This document shows, piece after piece, positions 1 to 8,272 of a stretch of DNA of 64,000 bases. Source of the DNA: Bifidobacterium sp. WK012_4_13 (GTDB lineage Bacteria; Actinomycetota; Actinomycetes; Actinomycetales; Bifidobacteriaceae); contig NZ_CP129683.1 of the NCBI RefSeq assembly GCF_041080835.1, forward strand, positions 2,046,001 through 2,110,000, given 5' to 3'. The translations under genes and the position numbers were made by a program. The notes beneath the pieces were generated by a model. The model was not told the DNA's origin. It worked only from the letters and a program-made list of their open reading frames with translations, and ran no database searches. How positions within the stretch are numbered: the stretch's first letter is position 1; each line of letters begins with the position of its first letter.

Positions 1-740
1 GGTTCCTTCCACAGCTTTGGGCCATCGGCTGGGGCACGACCGGCAAGAACGGCAATTGGACCAAGTTCGGCATCATCACTGGTGTGCTGATCGTCATTCT
101 CGTCTTCGTCGTCTATGTGGAGCTCAGTCAGCGTCGCATTCCAGTCCAATACACGAGGCGCATGATTGGCCGAAAGATGTATGGCGGATCGTCGACCTAT
201 CTGCCGTTGAAGATCAATATGTCCGGCGTGATTCCACCAATCTTTGCGTCTTCGATTCTAGCCATACCAACCCTCATCGCGCAGTTCGGGAATACCGAGC
301 AGAGCTGGGTCTCTTGGATCAACACCAATCTTGCAAGCACGACTTCGGTCTGGTACATCTCGCTGTATGCGCTGATGATCGTGTTCTTCTGCTTCTTCTA
401 CACTTCGATTACCTTCAATCCGGACGAAACAGCGGATAACATGAAGGAATATGGCGGGTTCATCCCAGGCGTGCGTGCCGGCCGGGCGACCAGCCAATAC
501 CTGAACTATGTCATGAACCGTCTGAACACGGTAGGCGCCGTGTATCTGCTCTTTGTGGCCTTGATTCCAACGGTGCTGATCATGAGCCTTCAGCTCGGCA
601 CCAAGCTTCCATTCGGCGGCACCACCATTCTGATCATCGCCGGCGTCGGCTTGGATACGCTGCGTCAGGCAAAGGCTCAGACCGAGCAGTTCCAGTATGC
701 CGGCTTCCTCTTCGAGGACACCGATCACAAGGAAGGCTGA
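1..740 (+). CDS. secY: Protein translocase subunit SecY (C-terminal part, 5' end outside window)
   Basis: The reading frame is open from base 3 to the TGA at 738-740, giving 245 residues without a native start, so this is the C-terminal part of SecY, the channel subunit of the Sec translocase in the cytoplasmic membrane. Diagnostic pieces are the cytoplasmic loop ELSQRRIPVQYTRR, then YLPLKINMSGVIPPIFASS, which is typical of SecY, and several hydrophobic transmembrane segments. The C-terminus shows GLDTLRQ. The first in-frame ATG, at 84, lies inside a transmembrane helix and is not the start. adk follows on the same strand after 159 bases, the usual spc-operon order in Gram-positives. Identification is secure; only the missing 5' end limits it. 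Confidence 0.97.
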   Translation, partial: FLPQLWAIGWGTTGKNGNWTKFGIITGVLIVILVFVVYVELSQRRIPVQYTRRMIGRKMYGGSSTYLPLKINMSGVIPPIFASSILAIPTLIAQFGNTEQSWVSWINTNLASTTSVWYISLYALMIVFFCFFYTSITFNPDETADNMKEYGGFIPGVRAGRATSQYLNYVMNRLNTVGAVYLLFVALIPTVLIMSLQLGTKLPFGGTTILIIAGVGLDTLRQAKAQTEQFQYAGFLFEDTDHKEG

Positions 741-746
741 TTGCTG

Positions 747-780
747 ACTGCCCTGGCCTTGATTGCCGGGGCAGTTCTGT
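747..780 (+). terminator. Stem-loop between secY and adk
   Basis: An 11-bp stem (747-757 pairing with 765-775, one G-T wobble) with a 7-base loop lies just after the secY stop. The following bases hold only a weak T-rich run, so it may be a partial terminator or processing hairpin between secY and adk rather than a full stop. Confidence 0.5.
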
Positions 781-899
781 ATGTGGGTGCTTAGACTGTG
801 TATACATTCATACATCAGCATTCTTGCATTCACATCTTGAATCCGCCATCTTGCATCCACACTGGCATGTGGGAAATAACGACAAAGTAAGGAACGACA

Positions 900-1460
900 A
901 TGCGACTATTGATTATGGGACCCCAAGGCGTCGGCAAGGGAACTCAGGCTGCGCTGATAAGCAAGAATCTTGGAATTCCCGCCATCTCGACAGGAGATAT
1001 CTTCCGTTACAATCTCAAGAATGAAACCCCGCTTGGTCTTGAGGCGAAGGCATACATTGACAAGGGGTTGCTCGTTCCCGATGAATTGACGAACAAGATC
1101 GTCAAGGACCGCCTTGCCAAGGATGATGCGAGCAACGGGTGGATTCTTGACGGATATCCACGCAACGACTCTCAGGTGGCTGCCCTTGACTCAATTCTTG
1201 AAGAGCTGGGCACTCCTCTCGATCACGCGATCGCCTTGAATGCCGAGCGCAGCGTGCTGATGGACCGTATGAAGAAGCGCGCCGAAATAGAAGGTCGCGC
1301 GGATGACACTCCGGAGATCATAGCCAAGCGTCTTGATGTCTATGAGCATGAGACTGCTCCACTGATCGATATCTATCGCAAGCGCGGGGTTCTGGTGGAG
1401 ATCGACAGCACCGGTGGAATCGAAAGCATCTCAGAGCATATCCTCGACGCACTGAAATAG
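900..1460 (+). CDS. adk: Adenylate kinase
   Basis: Adenylate kinase of 186 residues interconverts ATP plus AMP and two ADP in the cytoplasm. The N-terminal P-loop reads GPQGVGKGTQ, followed by the AMP-binding region with ISTGDIFR and the DGYPR motif at about residues 82-86. The protein is short, without a long zinc-binding LID, as is usual for actinobacterial enzymes. GAPGAGKGT is the commoner P-loop form; here Gln replaces the Ala-Pro pattern, a conservative variant. The ATG at 900 follows the purine-rich AAGTAAGGAACGAC, a plausible ribosome binding site. It sits between secY and the hsp20/infA segment as in other spc operons. Confidence 0.97.
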   Translation: MRLLIMGPQGVGKGTQAALISKNLGIPAISTGDIFRYNLKNETPLGLEAKAYIDKGLLVPDELTNKIVKDRLAKDDASNGWILDGYPRNDSQVAALDSILEELGTPLDHAIALNAERSVLMDRMKKRAEIEGRADDTPEIIAKRLDVYEHETAPLIDIYRKRGVLVEIDSTGGIESISEHILDALK

Positions 1461-1506
1461 CGAGATTGCCAGCTGCTCGAAGCAGAGTGGTGCATAGCAG
1501 TCCATT

Positions 1507-1539
1507 AAAACTTGAGTCTGTATGACTCAAGTTTTTTTA
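1507..1539 (+). terminator. adk terminator hairpin overlapping a HAIR element
   Basis: A perfect 12-bp stem (1507-1518 with 1524-1535) and a 5-base loop run directly into seven T residues, which is a good intrinsic terminator for adk. The same bases contain an exact HAIR operator, annotated separately, so one palindrome may serve both roles. Confidence 0.7.
1511..1531. promoter_or_regulatory. HAIR operator (HspR-binding inverted repeat) upstream of hsp20
   Basis: CTTGAGT, seven bases, ACTCAAG: an exact match to the HspR-associated inverted repeat of actinobacteria. It lies 193 bases before the hsp20 start and 51 bases after the adk stop. A TTGAGT/TTTTAT pair (1512-1517 and 1535-1540, 17-base spacer) could be a promoter overlapping the operator, so HspR binding would repress hsp20 until heat stress. 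Binding is inferred from the motif; hspR itself is not in this window. Confidence 0.7.
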
Positions 1540-1724
1540 TCTCTGGGTAAAACCCCGGAACAAAACCCAGTCATTATCTATTGTCAAAGGTGAAAGGCAA
1601 GAAAGGAACCGAGAGGTTCCGGGAATGGTTACGAAACGATATGCCAGGCGATCTCATAGATCGCGCAGGCATTCGCGGCCAAGCCATCCCGCCTAAGGTT
1701 TTTGATGATGAAGGAGTATAGATT

Positions 1725-2189
1725 ATGGCTATGTTTCCGGCATTGATGAATGATTCCATTTTCAGCGACTTGTTCGATGACCCGATCTTCTCGGCATGGA
1801 ATGGAAGTCGTGGATCACACGCGATCGTGCCAGAGTCGGGCACCAGTACAAGCATGATGAGCACCGACGTTCAGGACAATGGCGACAGCTATCTTGTCGA
1901 CATCGATCTTCCAGGATTCAAGAAGGACGATATCGGCATTCAACTTGAGAACGGATATCTGACCGTTTCGGCGAAGCGCGAGGATACCAAGGAAGACAAG
2001 GACAAGGATGGCAAGTGGCTGCGTCGGGAACGCTATGCAGGATCCTGCTCCAGGAACTTCTATGTCGGTGATGGTGTGAAGGACGCCGACATCCATGCGA
2101 AGTTTACGGACGGAACCTTGCATCTTGAGGTCCCGAAGGCCCAGGCGCCAAAGGTCGAGGCTCGGCACAGCATTGCCATCGAAGGCTGA
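1725..2189 (+). CDS. Small heat shock protein, Hsp20/alpha-crystallin family
   Basis: A 154-residue Hsp20 chaperone that would hold unfolding proteins in the cytoplasm. The N-terminal arm (FPALMNDSIFSDLFDDP) is followed by the alpha-crystallin domain from about residue 45: VDIDLPGFKKDDIGIQLENG, LTVSAKRE, and the closing GTLHLEVPK. The C-terminal tail carries IAIEG, a variant of the I-x-I anchoring motif. The ATG at 1725 follows GAAGGAG. The gene interrupts the usual adk-infA spacing, has its own HAIR operator upstream and a strong terminator downstream, so it is a single-gene heat-shock unit placed inside the ribosomal cluster. No sign of truncation. Confidence 0.93.
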   Translation: MAMFPALMNDSIFSDLFDDPIFSAWNGSRGSHAIVPESGTSTSMMSTDVQDNGDSYLVDIDLPGFKKDDIGIQLENGYLTVSAKREDTKEDKDKDGKWLRRERYAGSCSRNFYVGDGVKDADIHAKFTDGTLHLEVPKAQAPKVEARHSIAIEG

Positions 2190-2290
2190 GCGTGGCACCA
2201 CGGGCTTAGGTCTTGAGCATCCTCGTTCTCGACTACGTTTTCTACGCCGACTGATCCGAGAACGTCGCAATAGCTGAAGTTCATGGCAAT

Positions 2291-2332
2291 AAGGGCGGTA
2301 ATCGCAGAGATGCGGTTGCCGCCCTTGCTTTC
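2291..2332 (+). terminator. Terminator after hsp20
   Basis: A 16-bp stem with G-T wobbles (2291-2306 with 2311-2326) and a 4-base loop, followed by GCTTTCGTT. It separates hsp20 from infA. Confidence 0.7.
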
Positions 2333-2422
2333 GTTGGGGCTCTGCGAATTTCTCAGTGAGCAGGGCTGTCTGCATAAGGCTCAGACACGCCGAGCTGGAA
2401 GTATTCTACAAATCTGGTATAT

Positions 2423-2459
2423 TTGCAATTTGGTGTGTCTTCGGACATAACAGTGTAAT
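2423..2459 (+). promoter_or_regulatory. Possible promoter for infA-rpmJ-rpsM cluster
   Basis: After the hsp20 terminator the infA group needs its own promoter. TTGCAA at 2423-2428 with CATAAC at 2446-2451 (17-base spacer), or TTGGTG at 2430-2435 with TGTAAT at 2454-2459 (18-base spacer), are the best candidates. Assignment is by eye only. Confidence 0.35.
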
Positions 2460-2484
2460 TCATCCATAGAACGGATTGGGGCTC

Positions 2485-2703
2485 ATGGCAAAAGACGGTG
2501 TGATTGAAGTCGAAGGTCGGGTTGTTGAGGCATTGCCTAACGCGATGTTCAGGGTCGAGCTTGAGAACAAACACATTGTACTCGCCACGATTTCAGGAAA
2601 GGTACGGAAGAACTATATCCGTATTCTTCCACAGGATCGTGTCGTGCTCGAGATGAGTCCATATGATTTGAACCGTGGACGTATTACGTACCGTTACAAG
2701 TAG
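2485..2703 (+). CDS. infA: Translation initiation factor IF-1
   Basis: IF-1, 72 residues, a single S1-like OB fold that binds the 30S A site during initiation. The start is set at [11 protein letters not shown], the canonical N-terminus, rather than at an in-frame codon three residues upstream; GGATTGGGG just before it can serve as the ribosome binding site. Conserved stretches are [15 protein letters not shown]-like [19 protein letters not shown], and the ending GRITYRYK. rpmJ begins 20 bases downstream, so the two are co-transcribed. Confidence 0.97.
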   Translation: MAKDGVIEVEGRVVEALPNAMFRVELENKHIVLATISGKVRKNYIRILPQDRVVLEMSPYDLNRGRITYRYK

Positions 2704-2722
2704 GTACAAGCAAAGGAAAACC

Positions 2723-2836
2723 ATGAAGGTCAGCCCTAGTGTGAAGAGAATCTGCGAGAATTGCCGCGTGATTCGTCGTCACGGCCGCGTCATGGTGATC
2801 TGCTCCAATCCGCGCCATAAGCAGCGCCAAGGCTGA
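2723..2836 (+). CDS. rpmJ: 50S ribosomal protein L36 (bL36)
   Basis: A 37-codon gene reading [20 protein letters not shown] and ending NPRHKQRQG. This is the zinc-ribbon form of L36: Cys-x2-Cys at residues 11 and 14, a third Cys at 27 and a His at 32. It is part of the large subunit near the peptidyl transferase side. The ATG follows AAAGGAAAACC. The order infA-rpmJ-rpsM-rpsK-rpoA-rplQ is the standard alpha-operon order. Confidence 0.97.
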   Translation: MKVSPSVKRICENCRVIRRHGRVMVICSNPRHKQRQG

Positions 2837-3012
2837 GCAGATTTCCAGCGGCATAACAGAAAAGGCGCTAAGCCACAGCGAGTGAATGGTCAGTGAGACG
2901 AAAGAGATTTCGCCGATATGGCCAGTCAGTAGCTGAACCCCGAGCACGCAGGCTCGGGCCGGGAAACCGGAGGACTTGGTGCACGACCTGCGGAGATTAA
3001 GAAGGAATCGCA

Positions 3013-3390
3013 ATGGCAAGACTTGCCGGAGTCGACATCCCCAATGAGAAGCGCATTGAAATCGCCCTCACCTATATTTTCGGTGTAGGACGTACACGCG
3101 CAGATGAAACACTGGCAGCAACCGGAATCAATCCGGATACCCGCGTCAAGGATCTCACGGATGAGCAGCTCATCACGCTGCGTGATTATCTCGAGGAAAA
3201 CTACAAGATCGAAGGCGATCTGCGCCGTGAAATCGATGCAGACATTCGTCGCAAGATTCAGATCAACAGCTATCAGGGTCAGCGTCACCGTAGAGGACTT
3301 CCAGTACGCGGTCAGCGTACCAAGACCAATGCGCGCACACGCAAGGGTCCGAAGCGTACTGTAGCCGGGAAGAAAAAGGCCGTTAAGTAA
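3013..3390 (+). CDS. rpsM: 30S ribosomal protein S13 (uS13)
   Basis: uS13, 125 residues, a head protein of the small subunit that contacts the P-site tRNA and the 50S subunit. It starts [20 protein letters not shown] and has the helix-hairpin region [13 protein letters not shown], the [19 protein letters not shown] motif, and a basic Lys-rich tail (KKKAVK). The start ATG follows AAGAAGGAATCGCA. The 176 bases before it hold no gene; the spacing to rpmJ is wider than usual but on the same strand. Confidence 0.98.
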   Translation: MARLAGVDIPNEKRIEIALTYIFGVGRTRADETLAATGINPDTRVKDLTDEQLITLRDYLEENYKIEGDLRREIDADIRRKIQINSYQGQRHRRGLPVRGQRTKTNARTRKGPKRTVAGKKKAVK

Positions 3391-3474
3391 TTGACGCCTT
3401 ATCCGAGCCACGGGGTTCGCATGAACTCCATCGTTCGGAATCAACAATCATTCGTATTTAGGAAACGAGGGTAA

Positions 3475-3873
3475 ATGGCAGCTGCCAAGCAAGCCGTACG
3501 TAAACCTCGCCGTCGGGATCGCAAATCCGTTCCGGTGGGGCAGGCGCACATCAAGTCCACATTCAACAACACCATCATCTCCATCACGGATCCATCCGGC
3601 GCTGTCGTCGCATGGGCTTCAGGTGGCGATGTCGGTTTCAAGGGTTCACGTAAGTCGACACCATACGCAGCTGGAATGGCTGCTGAATCTGCTGCCCGAA
3701 AGGCGCAGGAGCATGGCGTCAAGAAGGTCGATGTGTTCGTCAAGGGACCAGGTTCGGGTCGTGAAACGGCAATTCGCTCACTTCAGTCAGCCGGTCTTGA
3801 GGTCGGTTCCATCTCTGACGTAACCCCACAGGCGCATAACGGCGTTCGTCCTCCAAAGCGTCGTCGCGTCTGA
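3475..3873 (+). CDS. rpsK: 30S ribosomal protein S11 (uS11)
   Basis: uS11, 132 residues, on the platform of the 30S subunit where the mRNA/16S 3' end is located. Recognised from [16 protein letters not shown], the [15 protein letters not shown] stretch and the C-terminal [16 protein letters not shown]. The N-terminus is the lysine/arginine-rich extension common to actinobacteria. The start ATG follows GAAACGAGGGTAA. It lies between rpsM and rpoA, same strand, ordinary length. Confidence 0.98.
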   Translation: MAAAKQAVRKPRRRDRKSVPVGQAHIKSTFNNTIISITDPSGAVVAWASGGDVGFKGSRKSTPYAAGMAAESAARKAQEHGVKKVDVFVKGPGSGRETAIRSLQSAGLEVGSISDVTPQAHNGVRPPKRRRV

Positions 3874-3948
3874 AGCACTTAGGAAACCATCAATCCACCC
3901 GCGAAAATCGATGTGTGCACCATCGGTTGGAGCTGAAAGGATAACACA

Positions 3949-4944
3949 GTGCTTATTGCACAGCGTCCGACACTGAATGAAGAAGTAGTCAATGCTCAGC
4001 GTTCTCGTTTCACCATCGAGCCACTTGAGCCAGGATTCGGCTATACGCTGGGTAATTCCCTGCGCCGTACACTCCTGAGCTCGATCCCTGGTGCTGCGGT
4101 TACATCGGTGAGAGTCTCTGGTGCCCTGCATGAGTTCACCACTCTGCCAGGCGTTGAAGAGGATGTCACCGAAATCCTGCTGAACATCAAGGGCATCGTT
4201 CTTACCAGTGAATACGACGAGCCAGTCGTTATGTATCTACGCAAGAGCGGCAAGGGCGAGGCAAAGGCGGGAGACATCACATCCCCAGCGGGCGTTGTGA
4301 TCTCGAACCCTGATTTGCATATAGCGAACCTTGCAGATGATGGGGAACTTGAAATCGAGTTCACCGTCGAGCGTGGGCGTGGATACGTTCCAGCGCAGTT
4401 GAACAAGCAGGATAACGATGAGATTGGCCGCATCCCGGTTGATTCCATCTATTCGCCTGTACTCAAGGTCACATACAAGGTCGAGGCAACCCGCGTCGAG
4501 CAGCGTACTGATTTTGACCGTTTGATCCTTGATGTCGAGACAAAACCGGCCATTTCGCCACGCGATGCCGTCGCTTCTGCAGGATCGACGCTGGTTGAGC
4601 TCTTCGGTCTCTGCCGCGAGTTGAACACGCAGGCGGAGGGTGTCGAAGTCGGTCCAGCACCTGTGGTTGAGGAAACCAACCCAGAGATGGCAGTTCCGAT
4701 CGAAGACCTGAATCTGACGCAGCGTTCGTACAACTGCCTCAAGCGTGAAGGCATTCACACCATTGGTGAGCTTGTATCACATACCGAGCAGGATTTGCTC
4801 GATATTCGCAATTTCGGTATGAAGTCAATCGACGAGGTCAAAGAGAAGCTCGAGACCATGGGTCTGTCTCTCAAGGCATCGCCGCTTGGTTTTGATACCA
4901 GCAATCTTGAGGGCGGCACGTTCTTTTCGCCAGAAGACGAGTAA
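3949..4944 (+). CDS. rpoA: DNA-directed RNA polymerase subunit alpha
   Basis: RNA polymerase alpha, 331 residues; the dimer nucleates core assembly and its C-terminal domain binds UP elements and activators. The start is a GTG (3949) preceded by GCTGAAAGGATAACACA. The N-terminal domain shows [20 protein letters not shown] and [17 protein letters not shown]; the C-terminal helix-hairpin-helix domain shows [20 protein letters not shown] and [18 protein letters not shown]. Length is normal for actinobacteria. A short hairpin separates it from rplQ. Confidence 0.98.
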   Translation: MLIAQRPTLNEEVVNAQRSRFTIEPLEPGFGYTLGNSLRRTLLSSIPGAAVTSVRVSGALHEFTTLPGVEEDVTEILLNIKGIVLTSEYDEPVVMYLRKSGKGEAKAGDITSPAGVVISNPDLHIANLADDGELEIEFTVERGRGYVPAQLNKQDNDEIGRIPVDSIYSPVLKVTYKVEATRVEQRTDFDRLILDVETKPAISPRDAVASAGSTLVELFGLCRELNTQAEGVEVGPAPVVEETNPEMAVPIEDLNLTQRSYNCLKREGIHTIGELVSHTEQDLLDIRNFGMKSIDEVKEKLETMGLSLKASPLGFDTSNLEGGTFFSPEDE

Positions 4945-4949
4945 TCTGC

Positions 4950-4971
4950 GGTCGGGAGTCACCTCCCGACC
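4950..4971 (+). other. Stem-loop between rpoA and rplQ
   Basis: A perfect 9-bp GC-rich stem (4950-4958 with 4963-4971) around a TCAC tetraloop, 6 bases after the rpoA stop. No T-run follows, so it is more likely an mRNA processing or stability hairpin than a terminator. Confidence 0.5.
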
Positions 4972-5081
4972 ACGGCTGATGTCTTCAGCGGTGGGAAGTT
5001 AACCGTTTTCATTCAATCGTTCTGCTTTTGGACGTTCGGGCTGATGCCCACCTGAAGGTGGAACATATAAGGAGAATTCAC

Positions 5082-5738
5082 ATGCCAAGACCAAAGCAAG
5101 GGCCACGTCTGGCTTCCAGCCCAGCACATGAGCGCCTGATGCTCGCGAATATGTCGACGAGCCTTTTCATGCACGGTCGTATCACCACCACACTGCAGAA
5201 GGCAAAGCGCCTTCGCCCTGTGGCTGAGCGCTTGATTACCTTCGCAAAGCGCGGGGATCTTCACTCGCGTCGTCGCGTCATGCGCGTCATTCGCAACAAG
5301 TCGATCGTGCACCTGCTGTTCACGCAGATTGCGGAGCAGATGGAACAGCGCGAGGGTGGCTACACCCGTATCGTGCGCATTCCTGCACGTCATGGGGATA
5401 ACGCACCTCAGGCAGTCATCGAGCTCGTGACCGAGCCGGTTTCAGCCAAGCAGGCAGCCGTCAAGGAAGCTGAAGCAGCGACGAAGGTCGCCGCAAAGGA
5501 TGAGGCCACTGAGGTCGCCGATGCGACAGAGGCAGCGATCGTCGAGGGTGCGGCTGACGATGCAGTAAACGAAGCGGTCGAAGCCAACGACACCGATACG
5601 GATGTCGCTGAGGCTGACAAGGCTGCCATCGATCTCGAAAAGGACGCAAAGTCCGCTGATGAGACCGCTGGCGAGGCTGAAGAGGACGCCGACGAGGCAG
5701 AGGATGCCGAAGCCGCCGATAAGAAGGCCGAGAAGTAG
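5082..5738 (+). CDS. rplQ: 50S ribosomal protein L17 (bL17) with long acidic C-terminal extension
   Basis: bL17, 218 residues, bound near the peptide exit tunnel. The start is set at [20 protein letters not shown], directly after TAAGGAGAATTCAC; an upstream in-frame ATG has no ribosome binding site. The core (about residues 1-120) contains [15 protein letters not shown] and [20 protein letters not shown]. Residues from about 125 onward form a tail of Ala, Glu, Asp and Lys (for example [20 protein letters not shown]), making the protein almost twice the length of the E. coli one. Acidic tails on L17 occur in actinobacteria; their role is not clear from sequence. A strong terminator follows. 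Confidence 0.96.
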   Translation: MPRPKQGPRLASSPAHERLMLANMSTSLFMHGRITTTLQKAKRLRPVAERLITFAKRGDLHSRRRVMRVIRNKSIVHLLFTQIAEQMEQREGGYTRIVRIPARHGDNAPQAVIELVTEPVSAKQAAVKEAEAATKVAAKDEATEVADATEAAIVEGAADDAVNEAVEANDTDTDVAEADKAAIDLEKDAKSADETAGEAEEDADEAEDAEAADKKAEK

Positions 5739-5796
5739 TTCTTGACTTCTCGAAACCATCGTGTTTCAGGTCAACATTGATTGACACCTTCAACGC

Positions 5797-5845
5797 GCAT
5801 ACGGGCTGACACCAACAAACGGTGTCAGCCCGTATGCTATTCATG
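5797..5845 (+). terminator. rplQ / ribosomal operon terminator
   Basis: A perfect 17-bp stem (5797-5813 with 5821-5837), 7-base loop, then TATTCATG. It closes the alpha operon. The following 130 bases, up to the palindromic repeat at 5977, show nothing recognisable. Confidence 0.8.
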
Positions 5846-5976
5846 AGTTCCTGCGGATTCCTCACGCTGCGCCGCACTGTCGATACACAATCGATTTATT
5901 CCTTTCGCCTCAGCATTTTTCAGTGACTTCCAGCATTCGTTACTGGATTTTTGGGAATGCATCATCCAAATGCACC

Positions 5977-6095
5977 GAGATTCCGAGTTTTGCGGCAATT
6001 GCGAAGTATCAAGCTTGTTTTTTGGCTATTCTTGGTCGACATTTCAGCTCTTTTGGACCTTTATACTTCGCAATTGCCGCAAAACTCGGAATCTC
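5977..6095. repeat. Palindromic repeat element, copy 1 (perfect 33-bp arms)
   Basis: Arms 5977-6009 and 6063-6095 are perfect inverted repeats of 33 bp, containing the core CCGAGTTTTGCGGCAATT, around a 53-base AT-rich centre. The right end overlaps the stop codon (TGA on the minus strand, 6096-6094) of the endonuclease gene. The centre is similar to that of copy 2 read on the opposite strand, so the two copies are inverted with respect to each other. Confidence 0.9.
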
Positions 6096-6921
6096 ATTTT
6101 GAACGAGACGCAATGACTGATCGCAGCGTGTCAGAAAACCTTTGCCAACCCTGTTCTGTGAGCAGATATTCGCTCGTGAGTGGAATTACATTCCAACCAA
6201 GCCCTTGAAGTGCGGAAATTTTTCTGCTGTCTTTGCTGAGTTTGTCTTTTGAGATATGAAAATCCGTACCCTGATATTCGACGGCTATCTTAAGCTTTGG
6301 ATATGCAAGATCAGCAAACCATGTTTCGTTTGTGGCGGGATGCTGAATTTTGAAATTAACGGCTGCCTTAGGAAACCGACTCTTCCATAGTTTGATTCTC
6401 AGTCGGCTTTCCATAGGAGAGTCAGTTCCTTCAACTGCGTGGTTCAATGCCCATTTTCCTCGTTCCTTGCCTTTAAATCTCTTCGTTCCATAAAGAATCC
6501 GTTCCAATTCAGCTCTGGTTGTGGCACGGGAGTGCGCATATCTGCTCAGAAGATGGTCGAATAGCACTACGGCTTCAATATCATTTACAAAGCGTAGAGA
6601 CTGCAAGCTTGCTGTAATGGGATCTACGATCCGGAATGGGCAGTAGTCAATTTCATGAAAGGTCGTCTGAAAAGGGATGGTCCAGTATATGAAGCTAACA
6701 TCCTTGAGTTTCGTTCTGTTCCCTGGGCGGGTAACGCACGCCTGTATCGGCCAAGACTTATTCGCAGTGTGATGCAAATCAGGGAAACCTCGTAGCTTCA
6801 AGGCAGTCAAGCCTGCAAAAGTCAGCATGTTTCTCGATCTACGAATAACAGCCTGACATGCTTCTGTATCACAAGGCTGCCCTGCATCTCCAAGGCTGGT
6901 ATGAGCAATATCTAAGTTCAT
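6094..6921 (-). CDS. Predicted endonuclease, DUF559/Vsr-like (PD-(D/E)XK superfamily)
   Basis: A 275-residue protein with no close functional name. Residues about 30-165 look like the helical/winged-helix N-terminal region found in actinobacterial DUF559 proteins. The C-terminal 105 residues carry the nuclease signature: an Glu in SPMESRLRIKLW, an Asp in WFADLAYP, then KIAVEYQGTDFH, followed by DSRKISALQGLGWNVI, which matches the Vsr/DUF559 pattern E...D...E-x-Q/D-G...H...D..R...GW. It would cut or nick DNA, but target and role (defence, mobility, repair) are unknown. The ATG at 6921 has a weak ribosome binding site; Met32 is an alternative. The gene is AT-rich, isolated, antiparallel to its neighbours and bracketed by inverted repeats, all suggesting transfer. 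Confidence 0.75.
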   Translation of the reverse strand: MNLDIAHTSLGDAGQPCDTEACQAVIRRSRNMLTFAGLTALKLRGFPDLHHTANKSWPIQACVTRPGNRTKLKDVSFIYWTIPFQTTFHEIDYCPFRIVDPITASLQSLRFVNDIEAVVLFDHLLSRYAHSRATTRAELERILYGTKRFKGKERGKWALNHAVEGTDSPMESRLRIKLWKSRFPKAAVNFKIQHPATNETWFADLAYPKLKIAVEYQGTDFHISKDKLSKDSRKISALQGLGWNVIPLTSEYLLTEQGWQRFSDTLRSVIASRSK

Positions 6922-7017
6922 GTGTGGAGTCTAAGGTAGTCCCACCTAAACCGTCTGCTCTGCAGTGATGTGTGGATAAATATGGTTTGAAACGGCGAAA
7001 TCCCTGTTTGCAAAGTT

Positions 7018-7135
7018 GAGATTCCGAGTTTTGCGGCAATTGCGAAGTATCAAGGCAAAAAATCGTTGAAATGATGACGAAGAATAGCCAAAAACGAGCT
7101 TGATACTTCAGAATTGCCGCAAAACTCGGAATCTC
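7018..7135. repeat. Palindromic repeat element, copy 2 (inverted relative to copy 1)
   Basis: Arms 7018-7054 and 7099-7135 are 37 bp with two mismatches, sharing the CCGAGTTTTGCGGCAATT core. Its centre, read on the minus strand, matches the centre of copy 1 (shared TTGGCTATTCTT and CATTTCA blocks). It ends 39 bases before the truA start, so truA must be transcribed through it or from a promoter overlapping it. Confidence 0.9.
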
Positions 7136-7173
7136 ATCCAAAACTGTGCGGAATTGTCGAGGATTATGAGAAA

Positions 7174-8088
7174 ATGTGGGGCGTGATACGAATTCGGATG
7201 GATATTGCCTATGACGGCACGGAATTTCATGGGTGGGCAAAGCAACCTGAATTAAGAACAGTACAGGGCGAGCTCGAACATGCTCTCAATACACTCCTCG
7301 TCCGCTCTTTCGCGAAAGATCAAGCTGATCGGCAACTTATCCATATCGCCGTTGCTGGCAGAACGGACACTGGAGTTCATGCATCACACCAGGTCACGCA
7401 CTTTGACGTTCAAGAAGAGCAGTTGCAACGGTGTGTCGGATACCTCGACTTGGACGGCATCGAGGCATTGCAACACCGGCTACGCAGGATACTCCCAGAT
7501 GACATCGCAATCCTGGGCCTCGAACGTGCCCCCCAAGGCTTCGATGCAAGATTCTCTGCGCTCGATCGCACATACGTTTTCCGAATAGTCGACAGTGAAT
7601 GCACGCCGGACCCGAGACTTCGCAACTGTGTGCTCGCAATCGAAGGCCATCTCGACGTGGCTGCCATGAATCAGGCGGCGCAATGCTGCGTTGGTCTTCA
7701 CGACTTCGGATCGTTTGCAACGCCAAACCCCGGTGGCACAACCATCCGCAAGGTCAGGTCGCTCGAATGGCAAAGGATCAGCGAGGCAAATCCGAATGCC
7801 AGTGAATATCGGTTGACGTTTCCAGGCATGATCGTGTTCAAGATCGTCGCGGATGCTTTCGCACACAACATGGTGCGCTCATTGGTGAAGGCCTGCGTCA
7901 GCATTGGCCTGGGCAAACGAGATGCCAGGTGGTTCGAATACAAGCTGAACGCACCGCTGCGCGAAGGTTCCACAGGTCCAATCGACCCACGCGGGCTGAC
8001 CTTGGAACGCGTGGAATACCCGCCGGACGCGCAGCTTGCCGCACGAGCCGCGAAGATCAGGGCGAAGCGCACGCTCTTGGATGATTGA
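7174..8088 (+). CDS. truA: tRNA pseudouridine synthase A
   Basis: TruA, 304 residues from the chosen start, makes pseudouridine at positions 38-40 of tRNA anticodon arms. The catalytic Asp is D65 in AGRTDTGVHA. Other family blocks are RMDIAYDGTEFHGWA near the N-terminus, the FDARFSALDRTYVFRI loop and AFAHNMVRSLVKACVSIG near the C-terminus. The start ATG at 7174 follows CGAGGATTATG; the open frame reaches back to 7114 inside the palindromic repeat, which cannot be coding, and a GTG at 7183 is an alternative. truA follows rplQ in many genomes; here an endonuclease island has been inserted between them. Confidence 0.95.
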   Translation: MWGVIRIRMDIAYDGTEFHGWAKQPELRTVQGELEHALNTLLVRSFAKDQADRQLIHIAVAGRTDTGVHASHQVTHFDVQEEQLQRCVGYLDLDGIEALQHRLRRILPDDIAILGLERAPQGFDARFSALDRTYVFRIVDSECTPDPRLRNCVLAIEGHLDVAAMNQAAQCCVGLHDFGSFATPNPGGTTIRKVRSLEWQRISEANPNASEYRLTFPGMIVFKIVADAFAHNMVRSLVKACVSIGLGKRDARWFEYKLNAPLREGSTGPIDPRGLTLERVEYPPDAQLAARAAKIRAKRTLLDD

Positions 8089-8272
8089 GCGCTGTCGATG
8101 ATCGTGACTGTCAGATGACTGGACGTACTAAGGGAATGCAGCTTAAGGAATGCAAAACTGCATTGAAGGCAAATCAGAAAACATCGGGCGTGTGGTCTGC
8201 AATGTGTGGCATACTAGAAAAGTTGCTTATGGCAGGCGGCTGCAATGGCAGTCGACGAGTCCAAGGCAATAT

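Larger units (their letters stand above)
5977..7135. mobile_element. Candidate composite unit: endonuclease gene flanked by inverted palindromic repeats
   Basis: A 1159-bp segment inserted between rplQ and truA. It consists of palindrome copy 1, one minus-strand gene (Vsr/DUF559-like endonuclease) and palindrome copy 2 in opposite orientation. Codon use of the gene looks more AT-rich than its ribosomal neighbours. The sequence CATCCAAA occurs near both outer edges (5963-5970 and 7135-7142), but on the left it is six bases away from the repeat end, so it is not a clean target duplication. No transposase is encoded; mobility is inferred from architecture only. Confidence 0.35.

Noticed and set aside
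5951..6208. Short open frame across palindrome copy 1
   Set aside because: Most of it is the inverted repeat, with no ribosome binding site and no conservation signal.
5963..7142. CATCCAAA at both edges as a target-site duplication of the endonuclease unit
   Set aside because: On the left it is six bases away from the repeat end and on the right it overlaps the repeat by one base, so it does not fit a clean duplication; may be chance.
7114..7173. Upstream extension of truA into the palindrome
   Set aside because: The repeat arm supplies the extra codons; TruA proteins normally begin close to RMDIAYDG.
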